DNA from: Hydractinia symbiolongicarpus
Lineage: Eukaryota; Cnidaria; Hydrozoa; Anthoathecata; Hydractiniidae
NCBI RefSeq assembly: GCF_029227915.1
Contig: NC_079879.1
Coordinates: 21,902,501-21,966,500 of the forward strand
Direction of reading: 5' to 3'
DNA length: 64,000 nucleotides
Shown: positions 11,201 through 22,684 of the stretch, in pieces
Layout of the letters: each line of letters starts with the position of its first letter
How positions within the stretch are numbered: position 1 is the first letter of the stretch
The notes under the pieces: model-generated
Told to the model about the DNA's origin: nothing
Databases searched by the model: none
What the model saw: the letters and a program-made list of their open reading frames with translations, nothing else
Program-made: the position numbers and the translations under genes

Positions 11201-12599
11201 CTGAGAAACTAGGTTTGAGAAATATTTTCTAGCCCGTACCAGCACCAGTTCAGTTAAGAACTCTAGTTAACCAGTGAACTTGAATTTCTGAAAACTATTT
11301 TTTTTATGAGGGGGGGTACAAAAAGAGGGAGTTCAATTTACAAGAGTTTTTCTTATATAGTCACTTAAATGAAACTTTACAATTTTGGACTTTATAACTG
11401 TAAAAAAAAATCGTGAATGAACGAATGTTTTCAGTGATTTTTCAGTTCTTTTCCGAATTGCCTGGACTCATTGTTTACAAATTTATTGTTCTCATCAATC
11501 ACTCGTTATATGTGTTGTTGCTTTTTTTAACCAATGTGATATTGTGCTTTTGGGCGACACCATACTTTCTAGCAGTTAAAATACAGCTTTGAACTTCTTC
11601 AATCTCTTTTAAGGCGTTGTATTTCTCAAGCAAACTTTTAAATGAATCTTTCTGTTCCGTGTAATTTGGTTTAAGGGACCAAGGTAGTGGTTCCACTTAG
11701 CAAATGTTACTTATCCGAGGTTCCAAAGAAACTAAGAGAGTTTGATTATCCAAATCAGTGAGACTGGGGAAAATTGTTCAAATAATTGATTAACAAATAT
11801 GACATACAACAAATTTACACACGAAAATTAACGTATTATATTATAAGAGAATGATTGGTGTTTTCATTGTTCTTTTTGGGTTTACATAGATTGGAAGACC
11901 ACCCAATCATGGTGCACCTACGAACCCCTGCATCACGAAAGGTTGCGTTAATTTTGCTTTTTTACCTTCTCGAATCTGTACAAGATGTCAACAGGACCCG
12001 CCCCCGTACAGCAGATTCATTGGCGAGAACAGACGGACTGAAGACGTCGCTACGTTTCCAAGCGCAACAAGTCAAGGTTTCGGTGTTCGCCAACAATGCA
12101 AAGCACTAGATTGTGAATATTTCGGAGATGCAGAGTATGGGGGTTACTGTTCATCTTGTTTTATGGACATAACGAAGCAAGAGTCTGCTGTTAAAAGGCA
12201 AAGTGAGTTTCTTTAAACTCGTCTTATTAGGTTTTCGGTCTGCATGTTAATAAGCAAATGATGCGCAGGTAAGGTGAGCTTATGGACTAATGTTCTTTAA
12301 TGATTACGCAATCAGGAGTAACAGTTCTATCTATGGAATTCTTAACTTGGAACTCAGTTTTATTGATCTTAATTTTAGGCGGTATTAGGACGTTTGCGCC
12401 CCCTGATGTGCACGCTTTTTCAACAGGCATCCAGAATAACGTTGGACCCAGGCTGGATCCAAATCCGCTGCCATTTGTGCAGGGGGTTGCAGCACCAGAA
12501 CCTTGTCAGTCGCAAGGATGCGATATGTATGGTCGACCAGAATGGCAGGGGTATTGCAGCAAATGTTACAAGAATCGTGTTGAGCGTGATGTGGCGTGA
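8222..12599 (+). CDS. TNFAIP3: A20-type (TNFAIP3-like) OTU deubiquitinase with multiple A20 zinc fingers
   Basis: Coding exons 8222-8612, 8819-10923, 11890-12202 and 12379-12599 join with matching phases (gt/ag at each boundary) to 1009 aa. The N-terminal OTU domain spans exons 1-2: catalytic Cys in TDMDGNCMLHS and His in NNHFVPLISLEN, with VGGIYLPL between. About nine A20 fingers follow (CX3-6C-X10-12-CX2C), for example CISFGC...CREC, CIISGC...CMMC, CINDGC...CEKC, CITKGC...CTRC and a last CQSQGC...CSKC. Vertebrate A20 edits ubiquitin chains on RIP1/TRAF proteins to damp NF-kB signalling and has seven fingers. OTUD7-type relatives have one finger, so A20 fits better. The start is the first in-frame ATG after an A-run. 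Upstream non-coding exons cannot be excluded. A polyadenylation signal aataaa lies at 12794. Confidence 0.88.
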
Positions 12600-12793
12600 T
12601 TATGCGTAAAACCCTCTGTTTCAGTCTTGTATGACACATTTCAGGTCTTGGTGCGATTAGGAGTTCATGTGGTGTGAACGCACTATGAAAAACGAAGGAC
12701 AGGAATAACAAGGAAGTGAAAAGGTGCCTGTCGATGACAATAGCCTGAAATCGACGCCTGGACGCTTTTTAGTGACCTTTCTTTTATGCAAAA

Positions 12794-12799
12794 AATAAA
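12794..12799 (+). terminator. Probable polyadenylation signal of the A20-type gene
   Basis: aataaa about 195 bp after the stop codon, the first such hexamer downstream on this strand. Confidence 0.4.
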
Positions 12800-15729
12800 G
12801 AAAAAACTTGCGCAGTCTATATTTGTTTTTGTACTTATTTTTATAAAAAAATTTCATTTATTGTCCATGCTCTGTGAAGCTCAACTGCGCCATTGACTGG
12901 ATACACATCCCTTTCAAGTGAAAATAGCGAAGTTCCGGTTGGCCAGCAGACTGAACGTGTGTACTAGATATCAATTTATATAATGATTAATACAGTAGTC
13001 GCAAGTTTCTTAATATTTGAGAAAAATAGTTTATAAATTTTATGCATTAAATGCACTGCAATGCTTAGATAAGGAAAAACTTTTTTTTGTTGGTTGAATA
13101 TTTGTTTCAATGGACATATGGTCATGGTTCTCAGTAGTGTTTTTATCTATTCTTTATGTCCACGGATATAATGCACTTATCTGATCAAGTATACTCCCTT
13201 AAACTTGCGAGAGCCCTGACGATGTGTTTTTCTAGTAAAAGGAAATTGTCTACACGAACATTGCTCACTTTTCTCCAACTAACTGCAATCATTGAGTTAT
13301 AAGCGTGATAAAGGCAGAACCTTAAAAGCTAAGCATTTGCGCTCTTTTTAAAGAAGCCGTTAAAAAACAGGATAAAAGTTTTTTATATTGATGCGCGCAT
13401 TACAATGATTGCATGCATTAATTTTAAAAAAGATTGGGATTAGATGCTTTGAAATATATATAAGCATATTGAATCTGTACCGTGAAGCTGAAAGAATATT
13501 AAATTTTTAAATAATTTTTTGTATATAGACATTTTTTATATCCAAACAACTTGTTTACTTCGCTCTAGGCATTGTGAAGTTCATTAGTCGGTAGTAATTG
13601 TTCATAGGTGAATTGTTTATTTTTTTATTGTGACACTTGCTCCAGGTTGTTTACCAAATGTTAAAAATTTAGCAATTGTACGGTTGGTTATTTAAATTTA
13701 TGATTGCTTTGTTTCATGTATGTTAACTGGATGGCACAGTAATTCAATTTTGCCTATTTAGATTGTTAGGAAACGGTTTAATACTGAATTCCTAGCATCA
13801 CTTTTTTTAACGAAACTTTAGTGAATAAATCAGACCTATTTAAATTTTATTGCCAATAATTTATTAATTTGGATTTTTCGCGCACATTTGTTAACAAAAA
13901 ACCGGAAACATTCGAAATAAGAAATAAATAAAGTGAACGAATTGACTTATTTCTTTGTCTTACGCAAGTGCCGGAAAAGTGTCAAGCCGGTTTTTCATGC
14001 AACCGTAATTTTACACAACTAGGTACAGCAATAATACTAAAATTCAACGTTTGGTTATTGTTGTTCAAACATCTGACATAGACTTCCGTTTCCTGTCCGG
14101 GGGTAAATTTAAAACGATCTTGTGTTTTTTATACAGAATAGTTAACGGAAAATCTTAACAAAATAGAAGTCATGCCTTCATAATTCTTCGTTTTGTTTTG
14201 TGAAAATGTCAGATAACGGGAAAGTAAGCTTAATCTCTTTTTTCGTGAGGAAAGTAACATTACCATGCCAGTGATTTGTAGTTGTTTTTTTTGGAAAGCA
14301 TTGCAGATGCGTGACGTTTGTGTATATATACTTAAATGGCTTACTTGTTATTTTGATTGTGTTTTTATTTTGATTGTGTTTTTATTGATGAGTGATTTTG
14401 TTTATTTCTTTAGGTTTGATTATTGTAGAAATGTAAATAGTTTTTCCTTGCATTTTACTAGAATTAGCCAAAATATGTTACAAGTTTAACCCCCCTATTT
14501 CCATAATGCACAGGGAAAGCGGCAAAAACTGTAAAAAATGAAACGAACGAACCTTATCTAGGGGAAACTTGTGAATTTCACTTCAAAAACATTTAGTATA
14601 AGCATATTTTGCTTTCACTTTCGTATTAAATAAGAAAAAACTTCTGGGGAAAAAACAGAAATTTGAATAATTTACGGTGGGTAAATTTTTATAACAAATA
14701 CAGCTGGTAGCTGATCAACCTGAACAAGCATTTTATCAAAACAAAATTCAAAAACCCTGGGGATGAAGTTGGTATCAATGTTATTATTAACATAGAAAGC
14801 TCGCCAACGCATGCACGTGGGTTCATTTACAAATTCCCTTTTTCGGAATCAACACATTATATCAATACATAGAAACTTGAAAAATAAATTAAAATACTTC
14901 CGTGGTAATTGATTACGTTCTATCAAATGCTAGCCAACAGAAACTGCAAGTATGTCATTAAAAACCTCATCAATAGAAAGCCTGTATGAAACTGATGATG
15001 AAACTCACATGATTGTAAACAAAGCAAGCTCGTGAAACGAGACCTAAACATGATTATATCATTCTCCTTCTCCTGAAGTTCTTTAAAGGACTCTGGGAAC
15101 GAGAATGTGAGTAAATATAACAAAATAACTAGTAGACTAAAGGTTACGTTTTGAAAAGAAAGATAAATTTTATCCATGCAAAAAAGCACACTGTAAATCT
15201 AACGCCCTGTTAGATTGGCATCCCACTGAATTATCCTCCTCTTGCCTTCACGCTTGGTGCTGCGACAGCAGTTGTTATAATGTGCTATAACTGAAAGTAT
15301 TGAGTAGCGTAATTTCAAGGTTTTAAAGATCTCATTTTAGTGTGGAACGTTCGACGACAAGCTTTATTAGACTGAATATTTTTTATGAATTAAAGGATAC
15401 CCACGTCTTCACGGTCCTTTTTTTAAAGACAGTTTATCCCGCATAATAACACTCTGGGCGCGAAGAAGTTCTCCATGTAGAAAAAGTTAAAAATGGACCC
15501 CTCTCGGAACGAGGTTGATATTCCCTATGTACCCATGCCAAAAAATGCTTTCTAATGATCGATTAAGGAAACATTTGGCAATGAGGTAAGTTAGACATAT
15601 TTGAGCTAAGCGGCTATTTTTTTTCCCCACATAATCCTGACATAAATATTTGCTACCTGTGATCAAAACTACTTGGTTTGTTTTCTCTTGTCGACTTTTT
15701 TTGAGAGATTAAAACCTACGCTTTCTCTT
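12800..15729. other. Intergenic stretch without a recognisable gene
   Basis: AT-rich, no supported coding region. One short ATG frame followed by a good donor (MSDNGK then gtaagc at 14206-14229) could be a first exon, but no convincing second exon was found. Confidence 0.5.
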
Positions 15730-15982
15730 CCCCAGAGCTCTTTGAGATTAAAACCTCATCTCTGGACAAAAGTCGTTCTGTTATTACTTTTTAGTTAACT
15801 TTTCTTGTAATTTTTAGAATGATTGGATCGAAAAGATATAGTGGAAAAAGATATAAACTGTCAATAAAACATAATCAAACAATGATGCCATATGAGACAT
15901 GGCAATAGGTGGACATCGCATTCTTCTCCAATCTCAGAGAGCTCCGGGCTGGAGAATGTGTTCATCTCAAAGAGCTCTGGGG
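15730..15982. mobile_element. 253-bp MITE with perfect 18-bp terminal inverted repeats
   Basis: ccccagagctctttgaga at 15730 is matched by its exact reverse complement at 15965-15982. A degenerate internal copy of the right end lies at about 15931. The end sequence plus attaaaacct is shared with the larger inverted-repeat element at 39828, so both belong to one family. No coding capacity. Confidence 0.7.
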
Positions 15983-16516
15983 TCGAGAGTTAGCTATCTT
16001 CATTTTGCTCGTTATTGTCTTCAAAATTCAAGAAAGGCTATAAATATTTCTTTAAAATATTTGGATTTGGATTCTCCATACTAATTTTAGTTGCCTGTTT
16101 ATGCCATAATTATATGGTTGATCTCTTTAATAATTTAGCCGTCATCTGTCTGTCTCTTCGCAAAATGGTAACCGCAGTAGCGTGATTGGCAAACCGACGG
16201 GCCACCGACTAGTACATCATAACAACATAATTATTTTGTGAATTACCTTGATCTCCACTGTTGACATCTAACACATCACTACCCGGTTCTCCCTCAGCAA
16301 CGTTATCGGAATCAAACTCATCCTTATCACTACTGATGTCCTCATCATTGACCGCGATATATATAAAGTAATTCTCAGTGCGACTCTACAAAGGTTGGGA
16401 AAAGTCACAAAATGTTATCCGAGAGGGTTTAAACAACAACTGGATGTAGGATTCTTTAACAAACAAACAACCATACGACAAGATACAAAGAGTAAGGACA
16501 AGCCATACAGCGAATG

Positions 16517-16690
16517 ATAACGAGTGACAACCAGCCAAACACGATTGATATTAAGTGGAAACGAGTGACATCGAGTGACAACAAACGACATTGAGTGACA
16601 ACAAGCGACATCATGTGACAACAAGCGACATTGAGTGAAGACAAGTAAAAACGAGCGAGAATGGGTGTCACCAAGTGACAACAAGTAAAC
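16517..16690. repeat. Degenerate 11-bp minisatellite (gagtgacaaca-like)
   Basis: Roughly 14-16 imperfect copies of an 11-bp unit with core gtgacaacaag / gcgacattga. Open minus-strand frames across it simply translate the repeat. Confidence 0.75.
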
Positions 16691-16921
16691 AACCCAGTAA
16701 CAAAATAATGAGAAATCTAAAAAAGATGCATCAAATAATGGGGTAATCACCAGCTCATAACTGTACGACGACATACTTGATATCGGTGCGAATAGTATGA
16801 CAGAGGTATCCTTTGCTGCGGTTCATGACCTCGTTTTCTTTATTACAGAGGCGGATTTACACATTGGAGAATTTGGCGCTTGCCTAAGGAGAAATTTAAA
16901 CGCGCAACACACTTTCTTAAA

Positions 16922-17848
16922 TCTCTAAAGTTTGGGGGAGACGTTGGTGAGGAGAATATTGTTTTCACTGAGCAGATTCAGGACGTCACTCGTCATCTGA
17001 CCAGTAAAGACGTCCATGAAAACTAAAGCTCGTTGATAAGCTGCCATATCATGTGATAAGCGCTTAGACTCGATGTAGGGAATAATTATATCGTTGAAGA
17101 ACTTCAATGACTCCTAGGTGTTAGAATAATGTTTTTCTTTGATGCTTAGCGAAAAACATTCAGGGACTTTGTACCATGGGAAGCTCTGTTGCGTTTTCCC
17201 TCCATAAATCAGCTACATCGGGAGAAATTCACCAGACAAAGTAACTGCAAACGTTTTGGTTATTTTGTCGTTGCAACCAGTTATTGTTACATTTGAGCTA
17301 CCTTTTGCCGCCATGGTAAACTTTCTGCCTGGAATTATTTTAGATGGCGTTTGATCCAAATGGATGATCAGCGATTCGGGAATCTTAAACCTCTCAACCT
17401 TTGATACAATGTCATAATGTAACTGATACTCGATTTCTCTTCGTGCCTTTTCGGTAATATCAACTTTGGCTGAAGTGCTCTTCCTTTGTGTATAGCCCAT
17501 TCGTATAAATAGACTTTTGGCCCAGGCAGAGTTATGTATATAAATATTGCCCACAACATTCGGGTACTTCGCTAAAAGAGCTTTTGCTGCAGAAGTAGCA
17601 CTAGCCCTTTGGAATAACAGCTCCTCTATTACTTGCTGCAAGAATATACTTTTGCACCATTGAGTCAAGGCTACCTAGTATAAGTGGCCGCCCTTTTTTG
17701 TTGTGTATCTTGACAGTGATTTACTTGGAGCTGTTTTGTTAGATGTTGCTTTTTTCAAAATGTCTTCGACTCTTTTTCGAAACGTTCAAGCGGTGCTCTA
17801 ATTCAATTTTAGGAAGCGAGTTTTGAACGTTTTCACGGTAGTAAGGAC
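16922..17848 (-). pseudogene. DDE-superfamily (pogo/Tigger-like) transposase, C-terminal two thirds, split by the Polinton
   Basis: Minus-strand frames encode RPLILGSLDSMVQKYI (near 17670), then SAAKALLAKYPNVVGNI, HLDQTPSKIIPG (first catalytic Asp, near 17350), KITKTFAVTLSGEFLPM (17213-17265) and, after a gap, ALVFMDVFTGQMTSDVL (second Asp) and ENNILLTNVSP (16925-17030). This matches a repeated cnidarian transposase family that I recognise from memory. Frameshifts and missing pieces make it dead. Its upstream part ends at 17848, exactly at the Polinton terminus, and resumes beyond the other Polinton end at 33663. Confidence 0.75.
17844..17848. repeat. Target-site duplication of Polinton copy 2, left
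   Basis: aggac immediately outside the left terminal inverted repeat; the same five bases follow the right one at 33658-33662. Polintons usually make 6-bp duplications, so one base may have changed or the terminus may be one base off. Confidence 0.65.
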
Positions 17849-18188
17849 AGAGATAGAGAAATGTATGTTCTGGCGCAGCGCACATCGCGCACGCGCGCAC
17901 TCCCAGTCAAACGCACGGTCAAACCCAACAAATTCACTATCATCCAATACATGTCCCTATCATACCTTAAATGAGTAAAAACATTTCTGGCGCACATCAA
18001 GGTAAATTCCCATCATGCTGTGCTTACTCATGCATAGTCCCTCTGTGCTTAGTCCTGCAAAGTCCCTCTGTGCTTAGTCATGCACATCAAATCAATGCGG
18101 CAAACGAGTAAAAAAATTTCTAGCGCACAGTAAATTCCCCCACACACTGCTAACATCAATCAACGCATGCGCAGTAAAGATGTGAACA
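17849..18188 (+). repeat. Left terminal inverted repeat of Polinton copy 2
   Basis: 340 bp, reverse complement of 33318-33657 with scattered mismatches; the match ends inward after gatgtgaaca. It contains 25-bp tandem subrepeats at 18019-18088 (tgtgcttagtc..gca.agtccctc) and a duplicated motif (gagtaaaaa.atttct.gcgcaca..gtaaattccc). Confidence 0.9.
18019..18088. repeat. 25-bp tandem subrepeats inside the Polinton terminal repeat
   Basis: Two full units (18019-18043, 18044-18068) and a partial third, core tgtgcttagtcatgca. The inverted counterpart lies in the right terminal repeat at about 33420-33490. Confidence 0.8.
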
Positions 18189-18248
18189 ACTGTGTTAGTT
18201 TTGAGCACAACATGAAATTCGCTGACAATCGAATTTCATACAATAAAG

Positions 18249-21200
18249 ATGAACAAGCACACTGTAAAAGAATTACGAGATATTGCGAAAAGTCGTGGGT
18301 TAACCGGGTATTACAGGCTACGCAAGGCTGAACTGATTGCTCTATTGGAGGATGTATCACAGAGGCCACCTAGAAGGACTGGACAACGAAAAACAGTCAG
18401 GCCTGTGACTATAGTACCAACACCGAAGGCTATGGATATCTTTAAAAAACAAGAAATGTCGAAAAATCGTTGGATCGTAAAAACCAAGATGCATGGATGG
18501 TACAACTGGATAGTGGACGCTGTTCCAAAGCCAATAAAAGAGGGAGTCAAGAGAACCTATGCAGCATTCAAGCGCAAGGTGATAAATCTCTATGATAGTG
18601 CGACTAACATCATCGCGAAACCTTCTACGCTTTATAATAAAGTGGAAAAAGAGGCCGAAGAAGACTATATTACACCTCAGGAACATGAGCACGCGTTACA
18701 CAAAACATTTAAAAGTTTTCGCATTCCTGTTATAGGAGGAACCGACGTCGACGAGTATATAGGAATGGTGAGACCCAACATGAAAACGGTGATCGAGGAC
18801 CTATGTATCATATGGAAGAAGAAAATACTACCAAACTCGGAGGAGGCTAACGACGAGTACATCAAGGTGAAGAAGGCCTTTAACAGCAAGATGACAGGAA
18901 TTTTCCAAGGTAGCGACGTAGACGACGTGCTGGATAGGATGTTTGCTCATATCAAGACACACGTGGAACATCCTGCACTGCCCCAGAGTGAATTCATCAT
19001 TGGTCGGATTCTACACCTAGATGTAAACTTTCATAAGCTGAGGCTAACAAGGGGTTCATCTTTATAGAACTACCTAAATGGATAGCCTCAAAAAAGGCTA
19101 TCATCAACCCAAGAATTGAGGATGAAGCATGTTTCAAGTGGGGCGTCACTACACCATATTGAAAAAGACATGCAAAGGATATCTAAGCTGAGGCCCTATG
19201 TAGATCTCTACAATTAACAGGATATAGAGTTCCCAACAACTATCAAGGATATATCCAAGTTTGAAAAGAATAACACAGACAATGCGGTAAACGTCTTATA
19301 CGTAATGGGGAAAAAGATCAGCATCGTGCGGCGATCCGAGCATAATATTAAGCGTAACAGGCAGATTAATCTGTTGCTTATCACGGTTGGTTCAAAGACT
19401 CACTACACAGCCGTCAAGAGTCTATCGCAAGAGTCTAGGTAGTGAGACTTCAAAGAACAAAAAATCAATGCATTTTTGCCTGAACTGCCTTCAAGCCTTC
19501 AACACAGTTGAATCGAGGGACAAGCATTATGGCTACTGCAGGGATCATGAAGCAGTCAAGGCCACGATGCCAAGAGAGTCTGAAAAATAGTTACAATATA
19601 GGGAAGGTCAGATGCAGTTCAGGGTACCTTTTGCTGTATATGCCGATTTTGAGAGCCTACTCGTCCCAGTAGAAGATGTAAGGGGAACGAAAACCAAAAA
19701 GCTGAACAAACATGTACCCTCCACATGGTGTACATACTTAAAATTCGCCTATTGTGATGTACCTGATCCCCCTAACAGTCTACAGAGGTGAGGATTGCGT
19801 CAAGCGATTCGTGGACCACTAGGAGGACGAGTTGAAGCGGTTATATAAGATCTACCCCCCAACAACCAATGCTGGAACTGACAGAGGTGTTAAAAAGGGA
19901 ACATGATGAGGCCACCGAATGTCATATATGCATGAAACTGTTTAACGATGAGAATAACAGTAAAGTTCGGGACCATTACCACTACACCGGTTTGTACAGA
20001 GGCGCGGCGCATAACAATTGTAACCTCAAAAACAAGATACCTAACCATATACCTGTCATCTTCCACAACCTAAGTGGCTACGATGCGCATCTCTTCATCC
20101 GGGAATTGGCGAAAAATACGACACCCAGGACATTGGTTAAATAGCAGATAATACTGAAAAATATATCAGTTTCAATGTTAAAATCAAGGTAGCACTTGCA
20201 GGTATGGGTTATGGAGAAATGTATAAGAAGATAGAGATAAGGTTCATCGATAGCTGCTGATAAATGCCATCAGGCCTGAATAGATTAGCAAGCAATCTCA
20301 ATGATGAACAGTGTAAAAATCTCCATTGGTTTTCCAATAAGGATGATACATTTCGACTCTTATGAGTACATGGATGATTGGCAACGATTTGAAGAGTTGG
20401 AGCTACCACCTAGGGATGCCTTTTACAGCAAGCTGAACATGAATGAGATTAGTGATGATGATTATGAACATGCAAAAAGAGTATGGAATTGTATCACCCC
20501 AGAGGATAATGTAGTCGCCATGGGGGACTACCACGATGTGTATCTTAAGACAGACGTCCTGCTATTAGCCGATGTTTTCGAAACATTTCGAGACATGTGC
20601 TTAACAAACTACAAGCTCGACCCTGCGCACTTTTACTCCGCACCAAAGCTCGTTAGGGACAGTAAACATGGGTACATTTTGGAGAGGTTGCATGACAAAC
20701 ATAATGGGTTACCATTTTTACCCGAACGTATGATGATTAACAAAGTCGAGAAACTGGTACCTAATTTGAAAAACAAGCGTGGGTACGTGGTACATATTAG
20801 AGCCCTCCACGAAGCCATAAAGCATGGGCTTGAGTTGAAGAAAGTACATAGAGTCATTCAATTCAATCAAAAGCCATGGCTTAAAGGGTACATCGATCAC
20901 AACACGAGGCTGGAGACTGCTGCCAAAAATGAGTTTGAGAAGGATTTTTATAAGCTCATGAACCTCTCGGTGTTTGGGAAGACTATGGAGAATATGCAGA
21001 ACCACTGCAACATTCAGCTGGTTACCAACGAGGACAAGTATATGAAGCTTGTTATGAAGCCCAACTTTAAAGGTGGAAGGATGAACAAGCCGGTGGTGGA
21101 AGGATGAACAAGCCGGTGTACATAGGCCAGGCAATCCCAGACATGTCAAAAATTGTGATGTATGAGTTCCAGTACGACTATATGCAACCATATTTTGCTT

Positions 21201-21723
21201 GCAAGTTGCAACTCTGCTACATGGACACAGACTCGTTCGTTTATCACATTCGAACCCACGACTTTTACAGGGATATCAAGGACGATGTTGAAGATCGATT
21301 TGACACAAATGCCTGCAGTGCGGAAGATAATAGACCTCTTCCTATAGGTAAGAACAAAAAAAGGGTGGGCCTGATGAAGGATGAATTAGGTGGGAAAATC
21401 ATGACGGAGTTCATAACACTAAGGGCAAAGTTATATGCCTATGAGAGCCTTAAAAAAAAAAGGGCGGTGACAGAAAAGCGAAGGGCGTAAAGAGATGCGT
21501 CACCAAAAAGTCCATCACTTTTGACGACTATCGGCGATGTGTGGAGGAGGGCGTTGACGTATACAAAAATCAAGTGTTGATTCAAAACAAGAACCATCAA
21601 ATATATACCCAAGAAGTTAACATATTAGCACTTAACAGGAAAGATGACAAAAGGTTCGTACAACAGGATCAAATTTTAACACTAGCCCATGGACATTACC
21701 GCCGGGTGTCTGCCCGAGTATAA
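18249..21723 (+). pseudogene. Polinton DNA polymerase B with N-terminal SAP-like and internal EndoVII-like domains
   Basis: The first frame (18249-19067) starts MNKHTVKELRDIAKSRGLTG, a SAP/Rho-N-like DNA-binding motif. Later frames carry AVYADFESLL (Exo I, near 19640), then CHICMKLFNDE with VRDHYHYTGLYRGAAHNNC (Cys pair and DHxH, phage T4 endonuclease VII-like, near 19915-20030), FHNLSGYDAHLFI (Exo II), KTDVLLLADVFETFR (Exo III, near 20550), NLSVFGKTMEN (Pol motif B) and CYMDTDSF (catalytic motif C, near 21220). It is the first gene after the left terminal repeat. Breaks: loss of frame after 19067, stops around 19590-19870, a 23-bp tandem duplication at 21073-21118, and a shift near 21490. 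In the family this protein-primed polymerase replicates the element. Confidence 0.85.
21073..21118. repeat. 23-bp tandem duplication inside the polymerase gene
   Basis: gtggaaggatgaacaagccg occurs at 21073 and again 23 bp later. The second unit restores the homologous coding sequence in another frame, so the duplication itself shifts the frame. Confidence 0.85.
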
Positions 21724-21725
21724 AA

Positions 21726-22049
21726 ACCATAGATATATGCCTACTAATCGCTATACTTCTACCTTATGCCCTGATCGCGTTTTGTTTTTTACGATATCAT
21801 CGTACAATAAAGAGATTATCAGAGCTTGCACAAGTATTCGACTCCCTAGAATGTTTTGAAGACATTGAAAAACCTACCGATAAACGCCAGGTCCTGAAAG
21901 AGATCCTGAGGAAAGGTAAAGGACATCTACGGAAGAAATGTACAGAAGGCTTTGTTGACAAGGCCCCTGATGAGGCGGTAGAAAGATACATGCCGAGTGC
22001 GTATAACGGGAAATACAGGAGAAGGGGGAAAAGACGGCAAAGGCGTTGA
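21726..22049 (+). pseudogene. Small Polinton membrane protein without a clear start
   Basis: A frame ending with the stop at 22047-22049 encodes a hydrophobic segment (CLLIAILLPYALIAFCF, from about 21734), then a charged cytosol-like tail with LKEILRKGKGHLRKK and a very basic end (RRRGKRRQRR). No ATG precedes the hydrophobic segment in this frame; it overlaps the polymerase end upstream. Type: single-pass small membrane protein; function unknown. It overlaps the next frame by 4 bp, as in compact viral operons. Confidence 0.4.
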
Positions 22050-22291
22050 CTACTCACGTGGTCAGCCTGTGTGCAAACCTGATTGGAAATGTCGTGGATA
22101 TCGACAATGTCGATGATTTACGTAGGGACATTGAAGAGGATCTTATTATACGAGATGCCAAGACAGATCTCGGGATCCTTGTGTACTGCACAATTGGTAG
22201 ATGTCTAGCTCCAATTGTGGTTGCGGGGCATACAGCTAGACAAATGAGTAAAAAAGAGGATGAGGCGGAGGGGAAGGAGAAAGATCTTTGA
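22046..22291 (+). CDS. Small Polinton protein of unknown function
   Basis: About 81 codons. The frame is open upstream of 22046, so the exact start is uncertain (a TTG at 22046; no ATG nearby). It contains VDIDNVDDLRRDIEEDLI, a mildly hydrophobic LVYCTIGRCLAPIVVAGHTA stretch and a Lys/Glu-rich end. I do not recognise the family. Compact packing between neighbours on the same strand suggests a genuine gene. Confidence 0.4.
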   Translation: MTTHVVSLCANLIGNVVDIDNVDDLRRDIEEDLIIRDAKTDLGILVYCTIGRCLAPIVVAGHTARQMSKKEDEAEGKEKDL

Positions 22292-22334
22292 GGATGTAAA
22301 ATTTATCTTATAGCCCTTTATAGCTATAAGATAA

Positions 22335-22684
22335 ATGAGTGAAGAACAGAAACAAGAAGAGAGAGTCATTACAAAGCCAAAACATCCGGGGCGTGTGGCC
22401 CAGGGACACAAGTTGGCTGCAATTATGGAGAAAAGAAAGGAAGAAATAAAACAACAAGAGGGTACTGTAGAACCTACAGTCAAAACCCCTTCTGGGCCAG
22501 TTCCGTACAGTCAATGTACATGTACGGTGTAGGGACTTTGGCCGTGCTTGCGATAGGGGTTGTGTATGGTACAAGTTTGGAAACAAGCCCGCGATTCATC
22601 CCGAACCTCAACAAAAAGGCGAAACCCAGCCTCAGATTGATATATTTCGAATGCACTATTTTTTTCAAAAATGGTATTAAATAA
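22335..22684 (+). pseudogene. Small basic protein with C-terminal membrane segment, frameshifted
   Basis: 22335-22532 encodes MSEEQKQEERVITKPKHPGR followed by a charged helix (KLAAIMEKRKEEIKQQ). A second frame with ATG at 22514 and stop at 22682-22684 encodes VGTLAVLAIGVVYGT, a membrane-like segment. The two frames meet within PVPYSQ/MYMYG, which suggests a single small gene split by a frameshift. Family unknown. The start follows an att-rich leader 44 bp after the previous stop. Confidence 0.45.

Noticed and set aside
14206-14229. Possible first exon MSDNGK followed by gtaagc
   Set aside because: No second exon could be supported; the best join gives a protein of only about 12 residues.
16415-16774. 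Long minus-strand frames with repeated VTRCHS-like sequence
   Set aside because: They are translations of the 11-bp minisatellite.
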